Assembly: GCA_030146905.1 (NCBI GenBank)
Contig: JASLAV010000248.1
Span: forward strand, 1-10,296
Length of the DNA: 10,296 nt
Direction: 5' to 3'
Source of the DNA: Lentzea sp.
GTDB lineage: Bacteria > Actinomycetota > Actinomycetes > Mycobacteriales > Pseudonocardiaceae
Under the pieces are notes generated by a model. The model did no database searches, had not been told where the DNA came from, and saw only the letters and a list, made by a program, of their open reading frames with translations. Shown here piece by piece: positions 1-7,580 of this stretch (the first letter of the stretch is position 1; every line of letters begins with the position of its first letter). The position numbers were made by a program, and so were the translations under genes.

Positions 1-1
1 C

Positions 2-1564
2 GACGAGATCACCGCACTGGTCACCGAGATCCGGCGGCCGCTGAGAGTGCTCCTGGATCCCGCGACCGGTCGCAGGGGTGTTCAACGGGTACCGGCCCCC
101 GGATCGGGGGCCGACGGCCACGAGGCGGCAACCGGGAGCGCACAGCTCCAGGGTGTGCTCCCTGCCATCTATCCCGAATGGCTTGGCAGTAGCGAGTTCT
201 GCGCGGCACACCACACACGGTTCCCCTATGTCGCCGGTGAGATGTCGACCGGCATCGCCACCTCGGAGATGGTCCAGAAGCTGGCCGAGGCCGGTCTCAT
301 GGGTCTCTTCGGCGCCGGTGGCTTGTCCGAGCGGGTGCTCCGGGACGCCGTGCAGCATCTGGAACGGTCGCTGCGCGGCCGGCACAACTGGGGCGTCAAC
401 CTCATCCACTCCCCCAACGAACCCGCCGCTGAGACGCGGACCGCGCGCCTGCTCGTCGAACTGGACGTCCCGGCGGTGTCGGCTTCGGCCTACATGGACC
501 TCACACCGCCTCTCGTGCTCTGCATGGCGCGCGGCCTGCGCACCGACAGGACAGGACGTGTGCTCCGTCCGCGCCGGGTGCTGGCGAAGGTGTCGCGACC
601 GGAGACGGCCGAGAAGTTCATGTCCCCACCGCCCGATTCGCTGCTTCGCGGGCTCGTGGCGAGCGGCGAGCTGTCGGCTGAGGAGGCGGCGCTGGCCGCC
701 CGCATCCCCGTGGCCGAGGACGTCACCGTCGAGGCCGACAGCGGAGGGCACACGGACAACCGCCCGTTGGGTGTCACGCTGCCGGCGATCCGCTCGCTCC
801 GGGATCGGATCGCCGGGTCCGTCCGGATCGGTGCCGCGGGTGGGCTCGGTACCCCGGCGGCTGTCGCCGCCGCGTTCGCTCTCGGTGCCGACTACGTTCT
901 CACCGGTTCGGTGAACCAGGCCGCGGTCGAGTCTGGAATGTCCGCGGAGGGCCGGGAGATGCTCGCCCAGGCCGACATCACCGACACAGCCATGGCCCCG
1001 GCCGCCGACATGTTCGAGATGGGCGTTCGGCTCCAGGTGCTGCGGCGCGGAACCATGTTCGCGAGCCGGGCAAGTCAACTGTACGAGCTGTACCAGGCCT
1101 ACGGGTCGCTGGAGGAAATCCCCGCGCCGCGACGGGAGCTGTTGGCAGAGCAGGTCTTCCGGGCACCGATCGAGACGATCTGGGCGCAGACGGCTCGGTT
1201 CTGGGCCGACCGGGACCCCGTGCAGCTGGAGCGGGCGGAGCGGGACGCCAAGCACCGGATGGCGCTGGTGTTCCGCTGGTACCTGGGCAGATCCAGCCGG
1301 TGGGCCATCACCGGCGACACCGGCCGCAAGGCCGATTACCAGATCTGGTGCGGTCCTGCCATGGGTGCCTTCAACCGGTGGGCGGCGGGCACTTTCCTCG
1401 CCGCGTCCGAACACCGGACGGTCGTGCAGATCGCGCTCAACCTGCTGGAGGGGGCTGCGGTGATCACCCGGGCTCACCAGGCTCGCACGTGCGGGCTCCC
1501 GGTCGGTCCGGACGCTTTCCGGTTCGTTCCCAGGGAGCTCGCCGAGAGCAGGTGGGCCCGGTGA
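2..1564 (+). CDS. pfaD: PfaD-type trans-acting enoyl reductase, 5' partial
   Basis: Flavin-dependent TIM-barrel enzyme of the 2-nitropropane dioxygenase-like family. In PUFA and related iterative synthases it reduces the enoyl thioester in trans, because the PKS subunits lack an ER domain. The frame is open from base 2, and the residues before the GTG at 47 (EITALVTEIRRPLRVLLDP) resemble the usual PfaD N-terminus. The true start therefore probably lies left of the window and GTG 47 is not it. Visible length is 520 residues, near full length for the family. Family hallmarks, counted from base 2, are LPAIYPEWLG, the F-P-Y-V-A-G-E-M stretch, NLIHSPNEP, SGGHTDNRP around His250, the phosphate-binding AAGGLGTP near 278-285, LTGSVNQ, APAADMFEMGV, and the C-terminal RWYLG and YQIWCGPAMGAFN. 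The stop overlaps the next start (GTGA), so it is co-translated with the PKS subunit. Identification as PfaD is very secure; substrate chain length is unknown. Confidence 0.95.
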   Translation, partial: DEITALVTEIRRPLRVLLDPATGRRGVQRVPAPGSGADGHEAATGSAQLQGVLPAIYPEWLGSSEFCAAHHTRFPYVAGEMSTGIATSEMVQKLAEAGLMGLFGAGGLSERVLRDAVQHLERSLRGRHNWGVNLIHSPNEPAAETRTARLLVELDVPAVSASAYMDLTPPLVLCMARGLRTDRTGRVLRPRRVLAKVSRPETAEKFMSPPPDSLLRGLVASGELSAEEAALAARIPVAEDVTVEADSGGHTDNRPLGVTLPAIRSLRDRIAGSVRIGAAGGLGTPAAVAAAFALGADYVLTGSVNQAAVESGMSAEGREMLAQADITDTAMAPAADMFEMGVRLQVLRRGTMFASRASQLYELYQAYGSLEEIPAPRRELLAEQVFRAPIETIWAQTARFWADRDPVQLERAERDAKHRMALVFRWYLGRSSRWAITGDTGRKADYQIWCGPAMGAFNRWAAGTFLAASEHRTVVQIALNLLEGAAVITRAHQARTCGLPVGPDAFRFVPRELAESRWAR

Positions 1565-4500
1565 CCCCTCGCCGAACGTCCGACGTGCCCGTGCAGGAAC
1601 CGATCGCGGTCGTGGGTGTCAGCGCGCTCATGCCTGGTTCCGCTGACAGCGAAGGCTTCTGGCGCACGGTGGTCCAGGGCCGCGATCTCGTCACCGACGT
1701 TCCCCGGACCCATTGGCTGGCCTCCGACTACTACGACCCGGACCCTTCCGTTCCGGACAAGACCTACGGCTGCCGGGGAGCCTTCCTGGACCCCGTGGAC
1801 TTCGACCCGCTGGTGTACGGGTTGCCGCCCAGCGCCATGCCCGCCACCGACACCTCCCAGCTGCTCACCCTGATCGCGGCGCAGCGGCTCCTGGACGACA
1901 TCGCGCGGCACGGCCCGTCCGAGTACGACCGCGAGCGGGTGAGCGTCATCCTCGGCACCGGGCCGCTGGAGCTGCTGAGCACGATGGCCAACCGGATGCA
2001 GCGTCCGGTGTGGACGAAGGCGCTCCGGGAGGCCGGGCTGCCAGAGCACCAGGTGGACGCCATCTGCGAGCGCATCGCCGAGCACTACGTCCCGTGGCAG
2101 GAGGCCACTCTGCCGGGACTGCTCAGCAACGTCGTCGCCGGACGTGTGGCCAACCGGTTCGACTTCCACGGCACCAACTACGTCACGGACGCCGCCTGCG
2201 CCGGTTCGCTCGCCGCCGTGTCCGCGGCGGTCAACGAACTGCGGCTGCGGCAGGCCGACATGGTGATCACCGGCGGCGTGGACACGCTCAACGACGCCGT
2301 CTGGTACACCAGCTTCAGCAAAACGCCCGCCCTGTCACGCACCGGCGACTGCCGGCCCTTCTCGGCCGACTCCGACGGCATGGTCCTCGGCGAGGGCATC
2401 GTGTTGTTCGCGCTCAAGAGATTGGTGGACGCTGAGCGCGACCACGACGCGGTCTACGCCGTCATCCGCGGCGTGGGCACGTCCTCCGACGGGCGTGGCA
2501 CGGCCATCTACACCCCGCTGCCGGAGGGGCAGGTCCGTGCACTCCGACGGGCGTACCAGGCTTCGGGGTACTCGCCGGACACCGTCGAACTCGTGGAGGC
2601 GCACGGTACCGGGACCGCTGCCGGTGACGCTGCCGAAGTGGCGGCTCTGCGCGAGGTCTTCGCCGAGGCTTCTCCTTCGTCCCCGCCATGGTGCGCGCTG
2701 GGCTCCTTGAAGTCGCAGTTCGGGCACACCAAGTCGACGGCCGGCGCCGCCGGGCTGCTGAAGGCGGTGCTCGCCCTGCACCACAAGGTGCTCCCGCCCA
2801 CCATCAAGGTGACGCGCCCGAATCCCCGGCTGGGCCTGACCGACAGCCCGTTCCACCTCAACACCGTCACCCGGCCGTGGATCCGGGGTTCGGCCCACCC
2901 GCGCCGCGCGTCGGTGTCCAGCTTCGGCTTCGGTGGCACCAACTTCCACGTGACCGTCGAGGAACACATACCCCGCAACGGCAGCCGCCGGACGTACCGG
3001 ACGCGCACGGCCGCCTCGGAGCTGGTCGTCTTGGCCGGGGCCTCTCCGCGGGACCTGCTCGAGAGCTGCCGAGCCGTGGCCGAGGACCGGCGACCGCTGT
3101 CCGTGATCGCCCGTGAATCCCAGGAGAAGCTCGCTGTCCGCGTGCTCGACCGGCGGCTCGCGATCGTGGCCACCGACAACGAAGAGCTGAGGCGCAGGAC
3201 GGAGCAGGCCGTCGCTCGCGTTCGCGATGCCCCGGAGACGCCGTTCAGCACCCCGGACGGCACGCACTACGGCACCGGCTCGCCCGGCGAGGGACGCATC
3301 GCGTTCCTCTTCCCCGGGCAGGGAAGCCAGTACGTGGGCATGGGCGCGGACCTCGCCATGCACGTCCCACAGGCCCGCCTGCTGTGGGACCGGCTCGCGG
3401 ACGCCGAGATGGACGACCGTCCACTGCACAGGGTCGTGTTCCCCGTGACGGCCTTCAGCGACGAGGAAAGGGAAACGCAGACCGCGCGGCTGACTGCGAC
3501 CGAATGGGCGCAGCCCGCAGTGGCCGCGCACAGCATGGCGCTGCTGGCCGTCCTGGACGCCCTCGGCATCCGCCCGGACTGCGTCGCCGGCCACAGTCTG
3601 GGCGAACTGACCGCCCTGCACGCTGCCGGAGTCCTCGGTGACAACTCCCTGCTACGACTGGCGCGACGGCGCGGTGAGCTGATGCGCGACGCCGCATGCG
3701 AACCCGGCGGCATGCTCGCCGTGCACGCGACAGTCCAGGACGTCGATCACGCGATCCGTACTGTCGGTGCCCCAGACCTGTGGACTGCCAACCACAACGC
3801 TCCCGAGCAGGTGGTCGTCTCCGGTGGGCGCCAGTCCCTCACTGCGCTGGCCCGCTGGCTGGAGGAACGGGGCGTCCGTGCGCGACCGCTGAAGGTGTCG
3901 GCGGCCTTCCACAGCCCGCTCGTCCAGGACGCGGCCGGTCCGTTGCACAGCTACCTGCGCCAGCTCGAGTTCACGGCGCCGAAGGTCCCGGTCTACGCGA
4001 ACTCCGACGCCGCCGTGTACCCCTGCGCCTCTACCGGGATCGCCGATCGGATCGCCCGTCAACTGGTGTCCCCGGTGCGGTTCGCCGACCAGGTCGCCGC
4101 GATGTACGACGACGGTGTCCGGACGTTCGTCGAGGTCGGCCCCGGCTCGGTCCTGACCGGGCTGGTGCGCGCGAACCTCGGACACCGCGACCACACAGCG
4201 ATCTCATTGGACCAGCAGGGCAAGAACGGCCTCACCGCGCTGCACAACGGCATCGCCGGCCTCGTTGCCCGGGGCGTACCGGTGAACTTCGCGCCGCTGT
4301 GGGAGGACCACGCGCCGCAACCACTGCCCGCCACGTCCAAATCCCCCGCCACGGTCCTGATCACAGGCACCAACCACGGCAAGCCCTATCCGCCCGCCGA
4401 CGCCACACGCTCACCGGAGGTGCCACCCGTTATGCCGCAGCCAGCACACGGGCCGATGGAACGACGGCCGGAACCAGACCAGACCCCGACCGTGCACAGG

Positions 4501-5214
4501 CCAGCCGACCGGTGGGAGACCATCCTGGAGGTGCACCGGCTGGCAGCCGCCACGCACGCCTCCTACCAGCGCGCGATGGCCGACACCCACCTCGCCTACC
4601 TGTCGGCTGTCGAAAGGTCGCTGAACCACCCGGGAGGCACCGCGGCGCCGGATCGAATCACCGCCCGTGCGACCACGACCGATGACGTCGTGGCGAACGG
4701 CGCGGCCCGCAACGGGTCTCGCGGCGACACTCCCCCTGCAGTCGCGCCGGTCATCCCGCTGATGGAGCCGGCGCCCATGGAACCGCCGCCCGGCCTGGCC
4801 GACGTCCACCGCCTGACGGCGCAAGCCCCCGTCATCGAACCCTACGAGCCTGTGCGGCACGGCAGCAACGGCAGCACGGCCACCAGTTCCGACCGAGCCC
4901 CGGTGAGCAAGCCCGTGCCGGCCGAGCCGGTTCCGCCTGCCACAACGGCTACCAGGGGCGACTCCGCGAGCGAGGACCTCACCGCACTGACTCTGCAGGT
5001 CGTCGCGGACAAGACCGGATACCCGGTGGAGATCCTGCGGCCGGAGATGCACCTGCAGGCGGACCTGGGCGTCGACTCGATCAAACGGGTCGAGGTGCTG
5101 TCGGCCCTGCGCGACCGCGTCGAAGGCCTCCCGACGCTCGACGCGGCCGAACTCGGCCGCCTCCAGACGATCGGGGAGATCGCCGAGCGGCTGGCGGCGG
5201 AGGTGAGTGGGTGA
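1561..5214 (+). CDS. pfaA: PfaA-like iterative PKS subunit, KS-AT-ACP
   Basis: Cytosolic iterative type I PKS subunit of 1217 aa that should load malonyl units and carry out decarboxylative condensation. KS spans about 13-463, with Cys213 in DAACAGS, His348 in VEAHGTGT and His389 in KSQFGHTKS. The PfaA-type stretch HYVPWQEATLPGLLSNVVAGR precedes the active Cys by about 40 residues. AT spans about 580-875, with PGQGSQ, Ser679 in GHSLGE and His784 in SAAFHS; the AFH form suits malonyl-CoA. A post-AT motif (GTNHGKPYPP, near 936-945) and a helix with QRAMADTHLAYLSAVE are typical of Pfa proteins. A Pro/Ala-rich linker then leads to a single ACP at about 1138-1215, with Ser1173 in LGVDSIKR. GTG 1561 was chosen because it overlaps the upstream stop, has AGGTGG just before it and opens a few residues before the KS; further upstream the frame only overlaps pfaD. 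The gene ends right after the ACP, so KR and DH are on the next protein. Canonical PfaA is one protein with several tandem ACPs. Confidence 0.93.
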   Translation: MTPRRTSDVPVQEPIAVVGVSALMPGSADSEGFWRTVVQGRDLVTDVPRTHWLASDYYDPDPSVPDKTYGCRGAFLDPVDFDPLVYGLPPSAMPATDTSQLLTLIAAQRLLDDIARHGPSEYDRERVSVILGTGPLELLSTMANRMQRPVWTKALREAGLPEHQVDAICERIAEHYVPWQEATLPGLLSNVVAGRVANRFDFHGTNYVTDAACAGSLAAVSAAVNELRLRQADMVITGGVDTLNDAVWYTSFSKTPALSRTGDCRPFSADSDGMVLGEGIVLFALKRLVDAERDHDAVYAVIRGVGTSSDGRGTAIYTPLPEGQVRALRRAYQASGYSPDTVELVEAHGTGTAAGDAAEVAALREVFAEASPSSPPWCALGSLKSQFGHTKSTAGAAGLLKAVLALHHKVLPPTIKVTRPNPRLGLTDSPFHLNTVTRPWIRGSAHPRRASVSSFGFGGTNFHVTVEEHIPRNGSRRTYRTRTAASELVVLAGASPRDLLESCRAVAEDRRPLSVIARESQEKLAVRVLDRRLAIVATDNEELRRRTEQAVARVRDAPETPFSTPDGTHYGTGSPGEGRIAFLFPGQGSQYVGMGADLAMHVPQARLLWDRLADAEMDDRPLHRVVFPVTAFSDEERETQTARLTATEWAQPAVAAHSMALLAVLDALGIRPDCVAGHSLGELTALHAAGVLGDNSLLRLARRRGELMRDAACEPGGMLAVHATVQDVDHAIRTVGAPDLWTANHNAPEQVVVSGGRQSLTALARWLEERGVRARPLKVSAAFHSPLVQDAAGPLHSYLRQLEFTAPKVPVYANSDAAVYPCASTGIADRIARQLVSPVRFADQVAAMYDDGVRTFVEVGPGSVLTGLVRANLGHRDHTAISLDQQGKNGLTALHNGIAGLVARGVPVNFAPLWEDHAPQPLPATSKSPATVLITGTNHGKPYPPADATRSPEVPPVMPQPAHGPMERRPEPDQTPTVHRPADRWETILEVHRLAAATHASYQRAMADTHLAYLSAVERSLNHPGGTAAPDRITARATTTDDVVANGAARNGSRGDTPPAVAPVIPLMEPAPMEPPPGLADVHRLTAQAPVIEPYEPVRHGSNGSTATSSDRAPVSKPVPAEPVPPATTATRGDSASEDLTALTLQVVADKTGYPVEILRPEMHLQADLGVDSIKRVEVLSALRDRVEGLPTLDAAELGRLQTIGEIAERLAAEVSG
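5199..5206 (+). promoter_or_regulatory. Strong Shine-Dalgarno of the KR-DH gene
   Basis: GGAGGTGA lies inside the last codons of the KS-AT-ACP gene, 4 bases before GTG 5211 (7 bases measured from the GGAGG core). It is a full match to the actinomycete 16S rRNA tail and fixes the start of the KR-DH gene at the GTGA overlap. The near-perfect site suggests roughly equal synthesis of the two halves of the split PfaA. Confidence 0.8.
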
Positions 5215-7514
5215 CCACAGCACGCGCGGAGGCACTGCCCGCCGGGGGATGGCGAACTACCCGGCTCGTACGCCACTCCGTGCGCGAAGTCCCTGCCGTG
5301 CAGTCCGGTCTGATGCCGTCGTGTCTTGGTCGAGGGTGCCTGCTCATCACCGATGACGGCCGCGGCGTGGCAGCGGCGCTCGCTGAGAGGCTCACCGCGC
5401 GGGGTATCGAGGCCGCAGTCACCCGCGACGTGCCGCCGGAGGCGGACGGCGTGGTGTTCCTCGGTGGGCTGCGGGAGGTTGCTGATCCGGAGGACGCCAT
5501 CGCGGTCAACCGAGACGCCTTCACGGCCGCTCGCACCGTGGCCGCCCGGTTCACTCAGCAGGGCGGGCTGTTCGTCACCGTCCAGGACACCGGCGGGGAC
5601 TTCGGTCTCAGCGGACGGCAGGGTGATCGGGCGTGGCTCGGCGGCCTGGCGGCGCTGGCCCGCACACTCGCCAAGGAATGGCCGGAGGCTGCGGTCAAGG
5701 CGATCGACTGCGAGTGCGCCGGCCGCGACACAGGCCGGATCGCCGACGCGCTCGCCGACGAGTTGTGCCACGGCGGCACCCTGCTGGACGTGGGCCTGCA
5801 CGCGGACGGGCGGCGCACGACCCTCGCCGTCGAGGCCGAACCAGCGCCTTCACCGGTGCGGCGGTGGCGGACCAGTGCGCGGCAGCCGGTCATCGGCCCG
5901 GAGTCGGTCGTCGTGGCGACGGGTGGAGCGCGCGGCATCACCGCCGCCGCCATGCGTGCGCTGGCGGCGGCCCACCACCCCCGCATTGTCCTCATCGGAC
6001 GGACACCGCTGGTCGACGAGCCCTCGCTGCTCCGTGCCGCGAGCGATGAGAAGGCCCTCAAGCACGCGATCGTGACTGATCGCCTGCGCGATGACGGTCC
6101 AATGCCGACACCGTCCGAGGTCGGTGCATTGGCGCAAAGAGTTCTCGCCGCGCGTGAGGTGCGCAGCACCATAGGGGCACTGACCGATGCGGGCAGCCTT
6201 GTCCGGTACCTGCCGGTGGACGTCTGCGACACGGCGGGGCTCAGCGAGGCACTGTCCCAGGTCCGCCGGGAGTGGGGACCGGTGACCGGCCTCGTGCACG
6301 GTGCGGGCATCTTGGCCGACAGACCCGTGGAGGCCAAGACAGCGGAAGTGTTCAACCGGGTCTTCGACGTCAAGGTCAGAGGGCTGCGGTCGCTGCTGGC
6401 CGCCACCGCCGAAGACCCCCTGTCGTTCGTGTACCTGTTCTCGTCGGTGGCCGCGCAGTTCGGCAACGTGGGGCAGAGCGACTACGCCATGGCCAACGAG
6501 GTGCTGTTCCAGGTGGCGGCGGCCGAGTCGGCGCGGCGCCCGCAGCGCCCGGTGACCGCGATCGGCTGGGGCCCGTGGCAGGCGGGGATGGTCACGTCCG
6601 AGTTGGCTGGGCACTTCCGGGACAGCGGCGTCGGCCTGGTTCCGGTCGAGGAGGGCGGACGTGCCGTCGTGGCGACGCTGGGCGCGATCACACCCGGCCG
6701 GCGCATCCTCCTCTCGGCCGACAGCGACCGGGTCCTGCCCAGTGCCCGCAGGAACCGGCAAGCGGTCATCCAGTTCGGAATGGACGATCAGCCCCAGTTG
6801 CGCGACCACAGCATCAACGGGGTCGCTGTGGTGCCGGTGGTGTTCACCCTCGACCGGTTGGTGGCGGCGGCCCGGGAGCTCGACCCGGCGCGCCGGGAGG
6901 TCGCTCTCGCCGAGTTCCGGGTGTTCCGGCGGTTGACCGTGCAACCCGGCCAGACACGCCGCCTCACGCTCGGTGTGGACGATCGACAGGGCTCGGAGCT
7001 GAGGATTTGCGACGAAGACGGCAGACCCTGCCAGGCGGCGCGAGTGACGACCGCAGCGTCCGGAGAGCGGTACACCGACTGGTCGCCACTCGACCGGCCG
7101 GAACCGTTCGGGTACGCCGACCCGTATGACAGCGACGCCCTCTTCCACGGGCCGTTGTTCCGTTCGCTCAAGGCGGTCGACGGTATATCGGCTCAGGGCG
7201 CTGACGGGACGGTCGCCGGTGTGCGGGAGCGGGGATGGCCCGGCCGGTACGCACACACCGACCCCGCCGCCGTGGACGCCGCGCTGCAGCTCGGTGTGCT
7301 GTGGGCCGAGCGCGTCCTGCAGGTCGCGACCCTGCCGATGGCGGTGGGGTTCATCCGGCTTCGCACGAGCGGAGCGCTGACGCAGCCTGTCCGCTGCGTG
7401 GTGCGGGGCCGCCACATCGGCAGTGATCACGTCGTGTGCGACATCGCGTTGCTGGACCCGGGCGGCCGGGCGCGGATGGAGCTGCTCGGAGTCAGCCTGG
7501 TCCGCCGTCCCTGA
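5211..7514 (+). CDS. KR-DH protein, C-terminal half of a split PfaA
   Basis: Protein of 767 aa with ketoreductase and dehydratase domains and no KS, AT or ACP, so it must act on acyl chains carried by a separate ACP. Residues about 36-210 resemble the structural subdomain that precedes PKS ketoreductases. The catalytic KR (about 231-460) has the NADPH-binding TGGARGIT (237-244), Lys388 in FDVKVRG, Ser412 in LFSSVAA, Tyr425 in SDYAMAN and Asn429, a complete K-S-Y-N tetrad. A long insert between the GRT strand and the LPVDV strand is as in PfaA. The DH is a double hot-dog of PKS type at about 520-767: His533 in HSINGVAVVP (HxxxGxxxxP) and Asp689 in DAALQ form the expected pair. The GTG start overlaps the upstream TGA and has a strong ribosome site. 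The N-terminus reads as the ordinary ACP-KR linker of PfaA, so it looks like a fission product of a fused ancestor, or the unfused form. The DH is PS-DH type, not FabA-like, so by itself it predicts trans double bonds. Confidence 0.92.
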   Translation: MTTARAEALPAGGWRTTRLVRHSVREVPAVQSGLMPSCLGRGCLLITDDGRGVAAALAERLTARGIEAAVTRDVPPEADGVVFLGGLREVADPEDAIAVNRDAFTAARTVAARFTQQGGLFVTVQDTGGDFGLSGRQGDRAWLGGLAALARTLAKEWPEAAVKAIDCECAGRDTGRIADALADELCHGGTLLDVGLHADGRRTTLAVEAEPAPSPVRRWRTSARQPVIGPESVVVATGGARGITAAAMRALAAAHHPRIVLIGRTPLVDEPSLLRAASDEKALKHAIVTDRLRDDGPMPTPSEVGALAQRVLAAREVRSTIGALTDAGSLVRYLPVDVCDTAGLSEALSQVRREWGPVTGLVHGAGILADRPVEAKTAEVFNRVFDVKVRGLRSLLAATAEDPLSFVYLFSSVAAQFGNVGQSDYAMANEVLFQVAAAESARRPQRPVTAIGWGPWQAGMVTSELAGHFRDSGVGLVPVEEGGRAVVATLGAITPGRRILLSADSDRVLPSARRNRQAVIQFGMDDQPQLRDHSINGVAVVPVVFTLDRLVAAARELDPARREVALAEFRVFRRLTVQPGQTRRLTLGVDDRQGSELRICDEDGRPCQAARVTTAASGERYTDWSPLDRPEPFGYADPYDSDALFHGPLFRSLKAVDGISAQGADGTVAGVRERGWPGRYAHTDPAAVDAALQLGVLWAERVLQVATLPMAVGFIRLRTSGALTQPVRCVVRGRHIGSDHVVCDIALLDPGGRARMELLGVSLVRRP

Positions 7515-7560
7515 GACCTGCTCCTCCTCGCCCGTAGCCCCATCAACTCGGCACCATCCA

Positions 7561-7572
7561 CCCGACGTCGGG
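7561..7572. repeat. Perfect 12-bp palindrome before the PfaC-like gene
   Basis: CCCGACGTCGGG is identical to its reverse complement and sits in the 66-base gap (7515-7580), the only non-coding stretch in the window. As RNA it could form a 4-bp CCCG/CGGG stem with an ACGT loop, which would tie up part of the Shine-Dalgarno sequence. As DNA it could be a dimeric-regulator half-site pair. In DNA of this GC content a chance palindrome is possible. There is no T-run, so it is not a Rho-independent terminator. I see no convincing promoter boxes in the rest of the gap. Confidence 0.5.
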
Positions 7573-7575
7573 GAG
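7570..7575 (+). promoter_or_regulatory. Shine-Dalgarno of the PfaC-like gene
   Basis: GGGGAG lies 5 bases before ATG 7581. It supports that start and marks independent initiation here, unlike the GTGA overlaps at the two upstream junctions. The right arm of the 12-bp palindrome overlaps its first three bases. Confidence 0.65.
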
Positions 7576-7580
7576 TAGTC

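Noticed and set aside
1300..1560. Possible 87-residue N-terminal extension of the KS-AT-ACP gene
   Set aside because: It overlaps the conserved C-terminus of PfaD in another frame, and its translation does not look like a KS leader. GTG 1561 with the GTGA overlap is the natural start.
2335..3621. Minus-strand open frame of about 428 codons opposite the KS/AT region
   Set aside because: Same reason: a shadow of a well-supported gene, low-complexity Arg/Gly-rich translation and no plausible start site.
5195..5220. Programmed -1 frameshift that would fuse KS-AT-ACP with KR-DH
   Set aside because: No slippery X-XXY-YYZ heptamer is present and an excellent Shine-Dalgarno site precedes GTG 5211, so reinitiation is the simpler explanation.
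1561..7514. Enediyne PKS (KS-AT-ACP-KR-DH)
   Set aside because: The order of domains is similar, but the KS has PfaA-type stretches, there is no C-terminal PPTase domain, and PfaD and a KS-CLF subunit flank it, which fits a Pfa-type lipid synthase.
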